From assembly GCA_019454045.1 (NCBI GenBank), contig SKCR01037621.1, positions 1-64,000 of the forward strand: 64,000 nt of DNA. The letters are read 5' to 3'. The notes under the pieces are model-generated. The model did not search any database. It had not been told where the DNA came from and saw only the letters and a program-made list of their open reading frames with translations. Below, piece by piece: positions 24,106-35,232 of the stretch. Each line of letters begins with the position of its first letter. The stretch's first letter is position 1. The stretch is from Zanthoxylum bungeanum. Taxonomy: Eukaryota; Streptophyta; Magnoliopsida; Sapindales; Rutaceae. Both the position numbers and the translations under genes were made by a program.

Positions 24106-26094
24106 TATTGGGTTTCTAGTTAGTCCCAAGATCAATTTTAAGCAAGAAATCATGTGCGAATACAACAATGAAGAATGGCGGAATCATACTTACATTGATC
24201 GGTTATGTGATGCGAGGAACAACAAAAACTTCAAGCTTTCCTCCAAGGTGGCTCACGGTATTTGCTCCATTTTGTGCTCCAAAATTCGGCCATGGATGTC
24301 CACCAAGCTCCAAGCTTTGTGTTGTGATTCCATGCCCACAGGTGGGTTTCCCTATCAGTTTGCAAGACTCCTAAAGCGTGCTAGCACCTCGGAAATTTTG
24401 CCGTAAAATTCCCTAAGCTTCTTCTTCATTCTCGGCATTAGCCAAAATTTTGGAGAAGAAATGGCCCTTGGCCGAGAGAGTGAGAGGAGATAAGAGAGAA
24501 AATGTGTTAAGTGTTTTGTGTGTTAGATTTCCAAAAGCTAATACCAATTTTTTCTTTCAAAAAGACAAGGCATTTAAGCCTACAACCACCTCCATCATTA
24601 TTCACATCAAAAGTGACATGTTGTCAATCACTCAAAGTGATTAGACATCACATCAATCAAAGTGACTAATGATTTGACACTTGATGTGACTTATGGGCCG
24701 CACTTGAATTCAAAATGCGAGAGCGCCCGCAAACACTCCCGGGCTCGGGTTCGCTAATTCCGAATTAACGAATTTTCCATTGCGATGTAATTAAATAATT
24801 ATGCCTAGCAAAATTACTATTCACATCGCTAACGAATTAATTCTAAATTAACTCGTTTGCCCGAATTAAAATCTAATTTTAATTCCGCGTCGAAATCCAA
24901 TTTCATATAATATATCGAATATATTATTTTATCGATTAATTCCAAATTAATCGTTCTCTCTCTTTTAATAATATTTTATCTCAGATAAAATATCTCCGTA
25001 ATTAATCCCAGATTAATTTTCTCTCTCTTATTAATTAATCCCAGATTAATAAAGTGCGAGTCATACGTCATCGGTGAATCTTCGGGAAGTGACCCATGAG
25101 ATCCCCGGATATGTTGGTAGTAAATCTGGTTGTCGGACTATCCGAACACGTATGTACCTAGTACTACGTTTTTACCGATTTACAAGACATGGTTGGCTTC
25201 TAGCAAAGCACCGTGCCTACCCAATTCTCCAGAAATATTCTTACTGGAATATGTGATCTATATCAGGCATAGTATACGTAGTATTGCGTATTTCGATCCC
25301 GCATCGGATGTCACGTGCAAGGCTTAGGGCTGGAAATGTGTCTGCCCCGTACGAAGCACATATCGGATCTCTGGTAACTAGTCTCTATAATCGGATAATC
25401 ATGACCTAGTCATATTATCCCGATAGCTGCAGTATATAAAAGCACCACTTCCGTATCCTACGTGATCATCATCTCCACTATGACTGGAGTGATACTTCCA
25501 TCTCGACATCACACCCAATACACTACGATTCTCAATATACCCAGAAGAGGCGTACACAGAATCTGTTAAAGCCCTAGACGACCAAAACCAAAGTATATTG
25601 ATTGACGCAAGTATTAGCGGTGCAAGTCTCAGGTTAAGACCAAATACACCTACCCTGATTCGGACTTCCATAGACACATAGTCATACTACCAATGGAATT
25701 CCAAGGGGTCTATCCAGAGCGAGTTGTTTGTGTACCATCGGTAAACACAACCTCCTATTACATTTGCATGAGTATCTAATACCCAAATATATGAGAACTA
25801 TGTCGTTATGCTCCCACAACGCGCACAAGTGTAATACTAGTCTTTTACGCATTATCGATGTCCAATCTCGATAATACTCTGACTAGGGATATTTAATGAT
25901 TAAACCTTCGTGGATTGATATTGTCTCATATCATCTCAATCTGGAACTAATCATATGGACCTTCTATCATTTATACATCTTGGTAATCTAATTACAAATG
26001 ATAAAAGGGCAATTTCCTTTGTCACATAGTTAATTTGTACAAAAACACTATGATCTGTACAAATAGTGATGATATGGGTCATAATTGTCCAACA
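24106..26094 (-). repeat. Copia1 3' LTR
   Basis: Terminal inverted TGTTGG/CCAACA (here TATTGG at 24106 after one substitution). Near-identical along its length to 39849-41837 and closely related to both Copia2 LTRs. Confidence 0.92.
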
Positions 26095-26963
26095 ATCTCC
26101 CACTTGACCTATAGCCAATCACTCAAGTGTCCTACACCCGAACTATGTACGGTTCGCTCAAACTTCTGCTGAGAAAAGGCTTTCGTCAGCGGATTTGCAT
26201 GGTTATCATCTGATGCGATTTATTCGATCATCACATCGCCACGATGTATGATCCGAACGAATCAGATGAATATTTGAAGTATATATCTGGATCGTTGATG
26301 AGACCATTAATTCTTTAGCCTGCGCTGTAGCCTAGCTCAGCTGCTAACATAATTACTTCTAATCTGATTAGGATTATTATCGATCCAAAAGGCTTCTATT
26401 GCTGCCTCAGCTGTAGAAATATTCCGCTTTTGTTGTTTATTCGGTAACAGTATCTTGCTTGGAAGATTTCCAGCTCACTGTTCTGTTATTCAAACTGTAT
26501 AGTACCGTTACTATGACTAATAGTCGTTTTTATTGGTTAGGAAACTTGCAGTAGTGAACCCAGTCACTTCAAGTTCTCCTTCTCCATAGTTTAAGAAAGC
26601 ATCCTTAGTTTCTCCAAGATACTAAAGGATGTTCTTAACATCAATCCAGTGACTATCACTTGGATTGGCCTGAATGTGACTCCATATGCTCAAAGCATAT
26701 GAGACACCAGGTCGCATACATTTATTTCAATGTACGAGTTCTCGGAGAGTACCAACAACTTTAAATATATCCCAATAGATATTTATTCATGAAATATGCA
26801 ACTTCAGCAAGCATTATCCAAATGGATATAACCGTGGCAACAAGTAAAAGGTTTCGTCGTAATCGACACAATGTTGATAACGATACCTTTTCGCTACAAG
26901 CCTAGCTTAGTACGTTGGTATGTTGTCATCCATGTACTTCTTCCTTGAAGACTTATATAGTAC
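26095..26963 (-). pseudogene. Copia1 RT/RNase H remnant
   Basis: The minus strand shows copia hallmarks in order: RPDVSYALSIWSHIQANPSD, then W..VKNILKYLG, then EGELEVTGF, then TVSWKSSKQDTV, then EAFWI, then NHANPLTKA close to the polypurine tract. Many stops interrupt it. The left-hand piece stops at the Z insertion, and the polyprotein resumes at 35233. Confidence 0.8.
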
Positions 26964-28316
26964 TGACCGGCGTAAACACACACGTATAACGCAAGCGCAC
27001 GTATCGTTCAAGTAGTATAAAAATATCGATCCCACGAAGACTTAATTCCTACTGTTGTTATTAATTATTGAATCTATTTATTTACAAATATCCAATTGAA
27101 TGGAGAAGAGAACGATTGTTTGATTGGTTGAATATGGTTTTGCACAATAAATAAAAAGACAAAAGAAAATACTAAGGAAAATAACAAAAGTCACAAAGAT
27201 CTAGGGTCGTGAATCATTCTAATATCATTTAAAGATGAAATGGTTATTTTATGTTTGTGTAATAAATCAGTTTACTAACCTGGAACACTAAATTATGCAA
27301 AAGCCTATGTCGATGGTCAGACGCAAATACCCAGTTTAACCCAATAAAACCATATGTCTATCTCAACCAAATTATCTGGATTCATTAAGTTTAAGTTCCA
27401 ATTATGGCTACCCCCCGCCCGACAGGTATATTCCTATCCTGTAAGGAAATCTATTAAAGGGTTATCTATCCTCAAGGAAGATCGTGGGCTATTAAGTCTA
27501 AGGCTGAAACCTAAAATCCCTATGTCTAGTTCATTTTAGATTTACCACACCACATCAATCTTATTGGTGATCAGACAACAAGAAGCATTAAGATTAAAAC
27601 TTAATAAGTAAACCTTTAAATTACCCAAACTATAAATAACCCCTTATAACCCGGTGATATTAAAAGTCATCACAACCCCAGATAACTAACACATAACTAT
27701 AGCTAGTAAAAACATAAAAGTAAAAGACATAAAGTAAAAGCTGCGAAGTAAATTACAATAAAATGCTAAGGTAAAAGGAATTACTATTACTACTACTAAT
27801 TTAGATATCTCCCATAAAATAATATATAAACTTGTGATAATATTACCAACCGACCAATCTGGCGGTATCTTGATTAAGTCAAATTAAGTCCAACCAGCCA
27901 TAAAGGCGGAACCAAAATTAAATTACCAACCGACCAATCTGGCGGTATCCTTTATTAGTCAGGTTTAAACCAGATTAAAATTAAATTACCAACCGGCCAA
28001 TATAGCGGTATCCTTTTTAAGTCAGTATTTTAAATAGTGAATATATTATTTTCTTAGGGAGATTAATCTAAATAGTAACAGTAAAAGAATTACCTTTCAC
28101 CCTAGCTGGGGGAAGTTACCTATTCATGGTGAATAGTAAAAACTGTAAAAAGTACAAATTAAATTACTATTATTACAAAACATAATTAAAATTATTTACA
28201 AAACTAAAAACTAAAAATAAAAAAAACTAAAAACTAAAGAATCTAGAGAGAGAAACTCTCTCTTTATAAAGAATAGAAGAGAGAGGAAGGTACACTCAAT
28301 TCTGAAATTCGAAGCT

Positions 28317-28740
28317 GAATTTATAGGCGCGGGTAAGCTTCCAGCGTCGCGACGCCAAGGCCTTTGGCGTCGCTACGCTGGAACAGTTGGCGTGGCATAA
28401 TGACAGCTTGACACGTGGCGATTCGGATAAGAAGATAATGCGACACGTGGCGAGGCGGTTAAGAGCTCAATTATTATGCTGACGGGGCGATGACGTGGCG
28501 CTGACGTGGCAAGGCGGCTGAGATCAATTGTCGGCACCGTAGGATTGTGACACGTGTCACGCTGTGATTGGCTGATGATGACGTGGCATGTTGACTCGGT
28601 TGACCATCTGATGTGGATGATGACGTGGCACGACGCGTGGCATAATTGACTCGTTGACCGATGATGTGGCGATGACATGGATGACACATGGCACACGTGG
28701 CAATTGTGAGTGTCGGCACCGTAGGATGATGACACGTGGC
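28317..28740 (-). promoter_or_regulatory. Z LTR promoter: TATA box plus ACGTGGC (ABRE/G-box) array
   Basis: Eight exact ACGTGGC cores occur between 28413 and 28740, together with CACGTGTCAC near 28550 and TTGACT/TTGACC W-box-like motifs near 28590-28660. All lie about 90 to 415 bp upstream of the minus-strand TATA at 28317-28326. In transcribed orientation the cores read GCCACGT. ABRE/G-box elements bind bZIP and bHLH factors in ABA, drought and light responses. The right LTR keeps seven. Function is inferred from motif density. Confidence 0.6.
28341..28381. repeat. GC-rich inverted repeat with GCGTCGCGACGC core
   Basis: The arms CCAGCGTCGCGACGCCAA and TTGGCGTCGCTACGCTGG match at 17 of 18 positions around a 5-bp spacer, between TATA and the ACGT array. 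Related GTCGCGAC motifs recur in Z at 28885, 31415 and 31440, in the Y LTRs, and in the LTR remnant at 57361-57520. Confidence 0.75.
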
Positions 28741-29087
28741 ACGACGGACGTTAGCATATCGGCTGTGACGGTGACACGAGGCACGGCGCATTTTAGCATA
28801 GTCAAACTTCTCAAATTCTGACCCGTTGACCCGGCGCACTTTAGCAGACTCCGGTGCACGTTAGGTGTCGCTACGCTAAAGGCTTGGGCATCGCGACGCG
28901 GGAAATGACCAAAATGCCCTTTTTGCCAATATTCACAGTTTTGCTCCAAATCACCTCCAGAATGTCCTGAAACTTTATTTATCTACAAAATAACACAAAA
29001 CACATCAAAATATTCACAAGACTCAAGAAACTATACAAAATATTAGGATAAATGAGTGGGAAATAGTGATATAAATACCACTCATCA

Positions 29088-30436
29088 CACCCCACACCCC
29101 CAAATAACATTTTGCTAGTCCTCGAGCAAAACATAGAATAAAATAACATGAAAATAAAATTAACTAAGCCACTTTCGTAGGGATCACGGTTGCATTTAGC
29201 ATATGCAACAAGCCTTTAAACCCCTAGGTGTCCCTAGTGGACGAGTTGTAGTCTCGTGAGGGTTTACATCAATGATACCCACAAACATTTTACAAAAGTA
29301 AAAAGGTAGTTAAAACTAATGCACACAAAAGCAAAAAGACAAGCGAAAAGAGAATAAAGAAGTTAGTGACTAATCAGGTGAAACTTCTACTCCAAGTTAC
29401 TAGTTGTTTTGTTTCATTCTAAATTACTGAATAAGTAAATTCTCCGATTATATTTATCATTCTCCATATACACAGCCAGCAATATATTAATCAACTCATT
29501 TTTGCCCACAACAGTCATAAGTGTAGTTGATAAGAGAGTAATATTTTTGTCCTAAAGTTTTATCAGATTTCACACCTTTTTGTAGCAATGGAATAATTTT
29601 TCTGATTTTTCTGATTTTTTCTTTGATTTTTTTTTCTATTTTTTATTTATATACAATATCTTCCATCTATATAACGAGTGTTGGGTCGATGGCTCCCAAA
29701 CCTTTTGGCTTTAAGGCATCAGGTGTTAAGATACCTCTACGGACTTAATTACTCATACTTCAGATATATATATTTTTGCAGCATCTTTGATCCATGTAAC
29801 GAGCTTTGGGCCAGTGACTCCCAAACCAGTTGGCTTTTAGGGCACTAGGTGTTAAAACACCCTTACAGACTTAATAACTCGGATCTCGGACGTTTTTTTT
29901 TTTTTTTTTTTTACTCCACTGTTTTTTTTTAGATGCTTCCTCCAATTAAACTAGAGCACTGAATATTACAAACTTTTCAATTACAGCTCATGTCTGTATG
30001 TTACTATATATGTTGATAATATCTGCTAACTGAACATATGAAGATTCCTTTTAGTCCGTTTTAATGAGAATTCACAAACTAAATAATTCAAAAGGAAATA
30101 AACAAAAATTAACTTGTTTCAAAAATGGTTTGAGATACGTCTCAGGAGTGAAACTCCTTACTCAGCTATCTCTTACCAATTTCACCATTTTTTAGTCAAA
30201 ATAAAAACACAAAAACACAAAATATTTTTGTAATTTTTGAAAATTTTTCAATTTTTTTGTATTTTTCGAAAAATTTTGGATTAAAAATAAAAATAACACA
30301 CAAACTAAAAACAATGTACTAATAAACTAATTCCCTCCCCCAAACCTAAATGAGACATTGTCCCCAATGTCTTAAACAGTAGAAGAAGAGTTTAGAAGGT
30401 CGTAACTGGTTAGCTGAAATTTTATAGGAAAAATTA
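29088..30436 (-). other. Z 3' untranslated interior
   Basis: Polypurine tract, the shared GTAGGGATCACGGTTGCATT stretch near 29175, two copies of the about 100-bp CCAAACC...AGGTGTTAA block (29666-29770 and 29798-29895), T-rich spacers, and CCTAAATGAGACATTGTCCC near 30345. Collinear with 20136-21438 of Y. No coding sequence. Confidence 0.65.
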
Positions 30437-30490
30437 CCGATTAAGATTTATGCCCAAATTACGGTTCTTACCACGATCGCTATTTGGCCA
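30437..30490 (-). pseudogene. residual LOG C-terminal tail in Z
   Basis: The minus strand reads W-P-N-S-D-R-G-K-N-R-N and ends N-L-N-R-stop, aligning with W-S-D-N-D-L-G-K-K-R-R...N-L-stop at the end of the Y LOG frame. The downstream flank (TAGCTGAAATT and CCTAAATGAGACATTG) is the same in both. The rest of LOG is missing. Short, so the call rests on position plus partial identity. Confidence 0.6.
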
Positions 30491-31400
30491 TTTTTTTTTT
30501 AAAAAAATTTTGGCAAAATCTCCTCTGAATTTTTGATTATCCAACACAACCTAAATCTATCTCAAAGGCCACAAACACCCCAATTCTACTCTTCGCCCCC
30601 ACGACTATGAATCAAATAATCAATCAACACTTCCACAACTCAAATCTCATAATCAATCATCCAAATTTTCAATCTACCAAATCAATTTTACCAATTTTTT
30701 TTTTTATCAATTTTACCGTCAATTCCAGATTTGGCAATGGAGGATACGGATCGGCTTGGACTTGGGTTGATTTTCTGCTTCTCGGTTTTGGTTGTGGGTT
30801 GGGTCTCGGCAGTGGGTTGGCTCGGTTTTGTTCGGTTTTGGTTGGTTCTCGACGGTGGTGGCTCTGCAGTGGGTGAACTCGGCGGTAGTGGTGTTTCGGC
30901 TGGTGGATCTCTCGGTGATGGTGGTTTGACACGGCTCGGTTTCGGTTTTTCTTGGCTCGGTGAGTCGTTTTGGCAAGGGGTGGTTCAGCTTCTGGTGGGC
31001 TTCGGCAGAGGGTGTTTCAGTGATGGGTTATGGGTGTTTCGGTCGGTTGTGGGCTCTCGGTAAAGGTGGCTGATGACTGGTGGTTCTCTGCTCTGTTCGT
31101 GGGTTCTCGTTGGTGAATGTCTCCACTGTGACTCAGTTGTGACTCGGTGAAGGAAGGGATCGATCACGATGATGAAGGTAGTGGCTTGGTCACTGCAAGG
31201 GTGGCTCGCAGTTGTTCGGTCGTGAGTGGTTGCGGTTTGGGCGATGAGGGCTAGATGTGTCGAGATGATGATGGGTCTTGGTTGGATGATTTGGTTCACG
31301 GTGGGGATGAAGGCTCGACTGTGGTGGTTGTGAGTTGAGAGAGAATGGTGAGATCTGTGAGGGAAATGGGTTCTGTTCTCGGCGGCTGCTGTTTTTGGCC
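30491..31400. other. compositionally distinct island in Z
   Basis: Rich in TCGG and GGT on the plus strand (30740-31330), unlike its AT-rich surroundings and absent from the matching positions in X and Y. It gives overlapping low-complexity frames on both strands (for example 30731-31063 plus, 30985-31299 minus) that match no family I know. It may be a fragment of captured host DNA that replaced most of LOG. Confidence 0.4.
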
Positions 31401-31781
31401 TGCAATCGATCCAGTGTCGCGACGCTGAAGTTTGCCTGGCGTCGCGACGTTAGGAATTTTTTTTTTTTTTTTGCAAAACCATGTCTTGCGACGGATAAAT
31501 CCTCAGGGATACGTCTCGATAACTGAATCCTTACTCTGCCGTCTCTACTGGATTGACTTTGTATCTCCGTGATTTTGTCAAATTTTTATTTTGTAAAAAT
31601 CCCGCTTGCACTGGCTTGCTTTGTCCTAAAAAATTCCGTTTTTATTTTTCCTGCAAAATTAACACACAAAATTAAAAAGTTCATACAAAATATGAAAACA
31701 AATTACAACGAATTGCATGGGTTGCCTCCCTGCTAGCCCTAAATTTTTCATCTTCAGCCAGACGTGACTGAAATCCATATG
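31401..31781 (-). other. Z spacer with GTCGCGAC motifs
   Basis: Contains GTGTCGCGACGC near 31413 and GCGTCGCGACG near 31440, a poly-T run, and TGCATGGGTTGCCTCCCTGC near 31715, which X also has near 16862. No gene. Confidence 0.5.
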
Positions 31782-33020
31782 TTAAGGAGGTTTCAATGTC
31801 GTTTTGGATGTCCGATTAAAGACAATCCCGTGAGCGTTGCTTTTGAAGGGTCTCTTCCAACGGTAAAGTGGCAAAAATAGTTTTGTCTCATTCAGTGCTC
31901 GTGCCACCTTTTTACTCCTTGTTGTTCCAGTGGTTCCTGCAAAGAAAGAAATAAAATCAAGAGGTCTCGTATGATTTTTGACTTGGAATATAAATTTCAT
32001 TCTGTCAAGCTTCTGATTGATATCTTTGATTTGTACTCCCCAAAACAGCGATGTTTCTCCTGAATGCTCTGGATCTTTATTAAGGTCAGACATTTGCTCC
32101 TCCATTTGATCTGCTTCTTGCTCCACCTTTTCTTCACAGATGTATTGTAAAATTTTTGTATTCAGCTCTTCATCTGTCATCTGTGAAATACATGCTTCAA
32201 AATTATCAACCTGAGGATGAAAAGAAATGTCAGATTTTAGGTCTTCATCCTCTGATATGACTGGATTGGATGGTTCAGGAAGATCTTCTTCAAACATCAT
32301 GGTAAAACATGCTCCAAGATCTTCATTTTGAGGATTGAAAGTTTGATCCTCCGTTGTTGGTGCAGTTGGTACAAATAGATCAGCTTCATCCTCATCAGAA
32401 TCTGAATAATAAAAGTCAAATCGAGACTTTGTCGGTTCGGGCTCCTGAATTGATACCTCTGGTTCTTGATTCTCCTTAGCCTTCTGTTCTGCTAAAGTGT
32501 CATAGTGAAATGTTTGGTACTCGAAGGCTTCATCTGTGTCATTTGAAGATGCTCCTTGAGGTATGTAGCTCTGGTTTTCTATTAATTGTCTGATCTGATC
32601 TGTCATTCTATGTATGGATTCTGCGTTACTCTGAATTTGTGCATCAAATCGAGCTGCATGTTCTTTGAACATGTGAATCAATTGATCTTCCTCGGATGGT
32701 TCTGGTTCTTGATGAAAATCATAGGTGGATGGTGGATAAGATGGAAAATATGATGGCTCTTCGTACCATGAAGGATTTTGATAGCTCTGCCACCCTGAAT
32801 TGTAGTTGTACTCGCAATAATCTCTTGAGTGGTTACCATTACATATATCACATCTCTCCATTGCATTCTGATGAGAAAATGTAGTATTACTTGGTCCTGG
32901 CATCCAGTGATAATCATTGGGCTGGACAACAGGCCTCAGAAAACCGGATTGTTGCTCCCAGATGTGGGGTGTATCTTCTTGTAAAGCTCGTAATCTCTCA
33001 ATCTCCCAGTAGTGTTCCAT
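31782..33020 (-). CDS. intact gag-like ORF of Z, 412 aa
   Basis: A single uninterrupted frame. Near the N-terminus comes SGFLRPVVQPNDYHWM, then a zinc knuckle RCDICNGNHSRDYC (residues about 53-66; C-x2-C-x3-H-x4-C as in Athila gag), then NYNSGWQSYQNPSW. An acidic, Glu/Gln-rich middle (about 110-320) and a basic C-terminus follow (KKVARALNETKLFLPLYRW, KSNAHGIVF). The capsid fold present in Y gag (ISNFLEVC, KAWLHSLP) is missing, so this is the nucleocapsid half plus a family-specific extension. The start is supported by conserved CAGGTGGTTGAAAAATGG sequence shared with X. Selection on a non-autonomous element ORF would be notable; alternatively the element is simply young. Confidence 0.8.
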   Translation of the reverse strand: MEHYWEIERLRALQEDTPHIWEQQSGFLRPVVQPNDYHWMPGPSNTTFSHQNAMERCDICNGNHSRDYCEYNYNSGWQSYQNPSWYEEPSYFPSYPPSTYDFHQEPEPSEEDQLIHMFKEHAARFDAQIQSNAESIHRMTDQIRQLIENQSYIPQGASSNDTDEAFEYQTFHYDTLAEQKAKENQEPEVSIQEPEPTKSRFDFYYSDSDEDEADLFVPTAPTTEDQTFNPQNEDLGACFTMMFEEDLPEPSNPVISEDEDLKSDISFHPQVDNFEACISQMTDEELNTKILQYICEEKVEQEADQMEEQMSDLNKDPEHSGETSLFWGVQIKDINQKLDRMKFIFQVKNHTRPLDFISFFAGTTGTTRSKKVARALNETKLFLPLYRWKRPFKSNAHGIVFNRTSKTTLKPP

Positions 33021-33131
33021 TTTTCAACCACCTGAAATAAAAGAAAGAAATAAAAATTACAGATAAAAATAAAGAAAATTAGACATAAGTAAATTAGATA
33101 GCTTCAAAATTAATAACTCAAGAAATATAAG

Positions 33132-33149
33132 TCCCCGGCAACGGCGCCA
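33132..33149 (-). other. Z primer-binding site
   Basis: TGGCGCCGTTGCCGGGGA on the minus strand, 6 bp from the LTR end; perfect match to the tRNA-Asp-type site of Athila elements. Confidence 0.9.
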
Positions 33150-33155
33150 AAAACT

Positions 33156-35227
33156 TGACCGGCGTAAACACACACGTATAACGCAAGCGCACATATCATT
33201 CAAGTAGTATAAAAATATCGATCCCACGAAGACTTAATTCCTACTGTTTTTATTAATTATTGAATCTATTTATTTACAAATATCCAATTGAATGGAGAAT
33301 AGAATGATTGTTTGATTGGTTGAATGTGGTTTTGCACAATATTAAAAAGACAAAAGAAAATACTAAGGAAAATAACAAAGACACAAAGATCTAGGGTCGT
33401 GAATCATTCTAATATCATTTAAAGATGAAATGGTTATTTTATGTTTGTGTAATAAATCAGTTTACTAACCTGGAACACTAAATTATGCAAAAGCCTCTGT
33501 CGATGGTCAGACGCAAATAACCAGTTTAACCCAATTGAACCATATGTCTATGTCAACCAAATTATTTGGATTCATTAAGTTTAAGTTCCAATTATGGCTA
33601 CCCCCGCCAGACAGGTATATTCCTATCCTATAAGGAAATCTATTAAAGGGTTATCTATCCTCAAGGAAGATCGTGGGCTATTAAGTCTAAGGCTGAAACC
33701 TAAAATCCCTATGTCTAGTTCATTTTAGATTTACCACATCAATCTTATTGGTGATCAGACAACAAGAAGCATTAAGATTAAAACTTAATAAGTAAACCTT
33801 TAAATTACCCAAACTATAAAATAACCACTTATAACCCGGTGATATTAAAAGTCATCACAACCCCAGATAACTAACACATAACTATAGCTAGTAAAAACAT
33901 AAAAGTAAAAGACATAAAGTAAAGCTGAGAAGTAAATTACAATAAAATGCTAAGGTAAAAGGAATTACTATTACTACTACTAATTTAGATATCTCCCATA
34001 AAATAATATATAACTTGTGATAATATTACCAACCAACCAATCTGGCGGTATCCTGATTAAGTCAAATTAAGTCCAACCAGCCATAAAGGCGGAACCAAAA
34101 TTAAATTACCAACCGACCAATCTGGCGGTATCCTTTATTAGTCAGGTTTAAACCAGATTAAAATTAAATTACCAACCGGCCAATATAGCGGTATCCTTTT
34201 TAAGTCAGTATTTTAAATAGTGAATATATTATTTTTTTAGGGAGATTAATCTAAATAGTAACAGTAAAAAAATTACCTTTCACCCTAGCTGGGGGAAGTT
34301 ACCTATTCATGGTGAATAGTAAAAACTGTAAAAAGTAAAGAGTAAAAATTAAATTACTATTATTACAAAACGTAATTAAAATTATTTACAAAACTAAAAA
34401 CTAAAAATAAAAAAAAACTAAAAACTAAAGAATCTAGAGAGAGAAACTCTCTCTTTATAAAGAATAGAAGAGAGAGGAAGGTACACTCAATTCTGAAATT
34501 CGAAGCTGAATTTATAGGCGCGGGTAAGCTTCCAGCGTCGCGACGCCAAGGCCTTTGGCGTCGCTACACTGGAACAGTTGGCGTGGCATAATGACGGCTT
34601 GACACGTGGCGATTCGGATAAGAAGATAAGGCGACACATGGCGAGGCGGCTAAGAGCTCAATTATTATGCTGACAGGGCGATGACGTGTCGCTGACGTGG
34701 CAAGGCGGCTGAGATCAATTGTCGGCACCGTAGGATTGCGACACGTGTCACGCTGTGATTGGCTGATGATGACGTGGCATGTTGACTCGGTTGACCATCT
34801 GATGTGGACGATGACTTGGCACGACACGTGGCACACGTGGCAATTGTGAGTGTCGGCACCGTAGGATGATGACACGTGGCACGGCGTACGTTAGTATATC
34901 GGTTGTGATGGTGACACGTGGCACGGCGCATTTTAGCAAAGTCAAACTTCTCAAATTCTGACCCGTTGACCCGGCGCACGTTAGCAGACTCCGGTGCACG
35001 TTAGGCGTCGCTACGCTAAAGGCTTGGGCGTCGCGACGCGGGAAATGACCAAAATGCCCTTTTTGCCAATATTCACAGTTTTGCTCCAAATCACCTCCAG
35101 AATGTCCTGAAACTTTATTTATCTACAAAATAACACAAAACACATCAAAATATTCACAAGACTCAAGAAACTATACAAAATATTAGGATAAATGAGTGGG
35201 AAATAGTGATATAAATACCACTCATCA
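33156..35227 (-). repeat. Z 5' LTR
   Basis: Nearly identical to 26964-29087. It lacks a block of about 50 bp between repeated ACGTGGCA words near 34825, an outcome expected from slippage or recombination at short repeats. Seven ACGTGGC cores remain between about 34600 and 34925. Confidence 0.93.
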
Positions 35228-35232
35228 AGTAC

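Larger units (their letters stand above)
26964..29087 (-). repeat. Z 3' LTR
   Basis: TGACCGGCG...CTCATCA. On the minus strand: U3 at the right with the ACGTGGC cluster (28413-28740) and an inverted repeat (28341-28381), then TATA (CTATAAATTC, about 28317-28326). Then R/U5 with three to four CCGACCA/GGCGGTATC copies (about 27845-28020). The polypurine tract TTTGGGGGTGTGGGGTG abuts 29087. Confidence 0.92.
26964..35227 (-). mobile_element. element Z: recent Athila-like non-autonomous retrotransposon nested in Copia1
   Basis: LTRs 26964-29087 (2124 bp) and 33156-35227 (2072 bp) are flanked by AGTAC at 26959-26963 and 35228-35232, a perfect duplication. The LTRs are nearly identical; most of the length difference is a block of about 50 bp present near 28630-28690 and absent from the right copy. 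The 4.07-kb interior has a primer-binding site, one intact gag-like ORF, and the 3' region typical of the X/Y family, but no protease, RT or integrase. It therefore probably depended on an autonomous relative such as Y for mobilisation. Confidence 0.93.

Noticed and set aside
25425..25445. Plus-strand TATATAAAAG in the copia LTR as the element promoter
   Set aside because: Primer-binding site, polypurine tract and coding direction all place the element on the minus strand, so a plus-strand TATA cannot be its promoter.
25399..25677. About 92-codon minus-strand frame in the copia LTR (also 50559-50858)
   Set aside because: Repeated only because the LTR is repeated; it starts outside any coding part of the element and shows no known motif.
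28373..28949. Overlapping minus-strand frames of 120-130 codons in the Z LTR (also 34564-35089)
   Set aside because: They lie in the GC-rich LTR promoter, are His/Arg/Thr-rich low-complexity sequence, and differ in frame between the two LTR copies.
30731..31063. 110-codon plus-strand frame rich in Gly/Val/Leu
   Set aside because: Low complexity, no recognisable motif, and competing frames occur on both strands of the same island.
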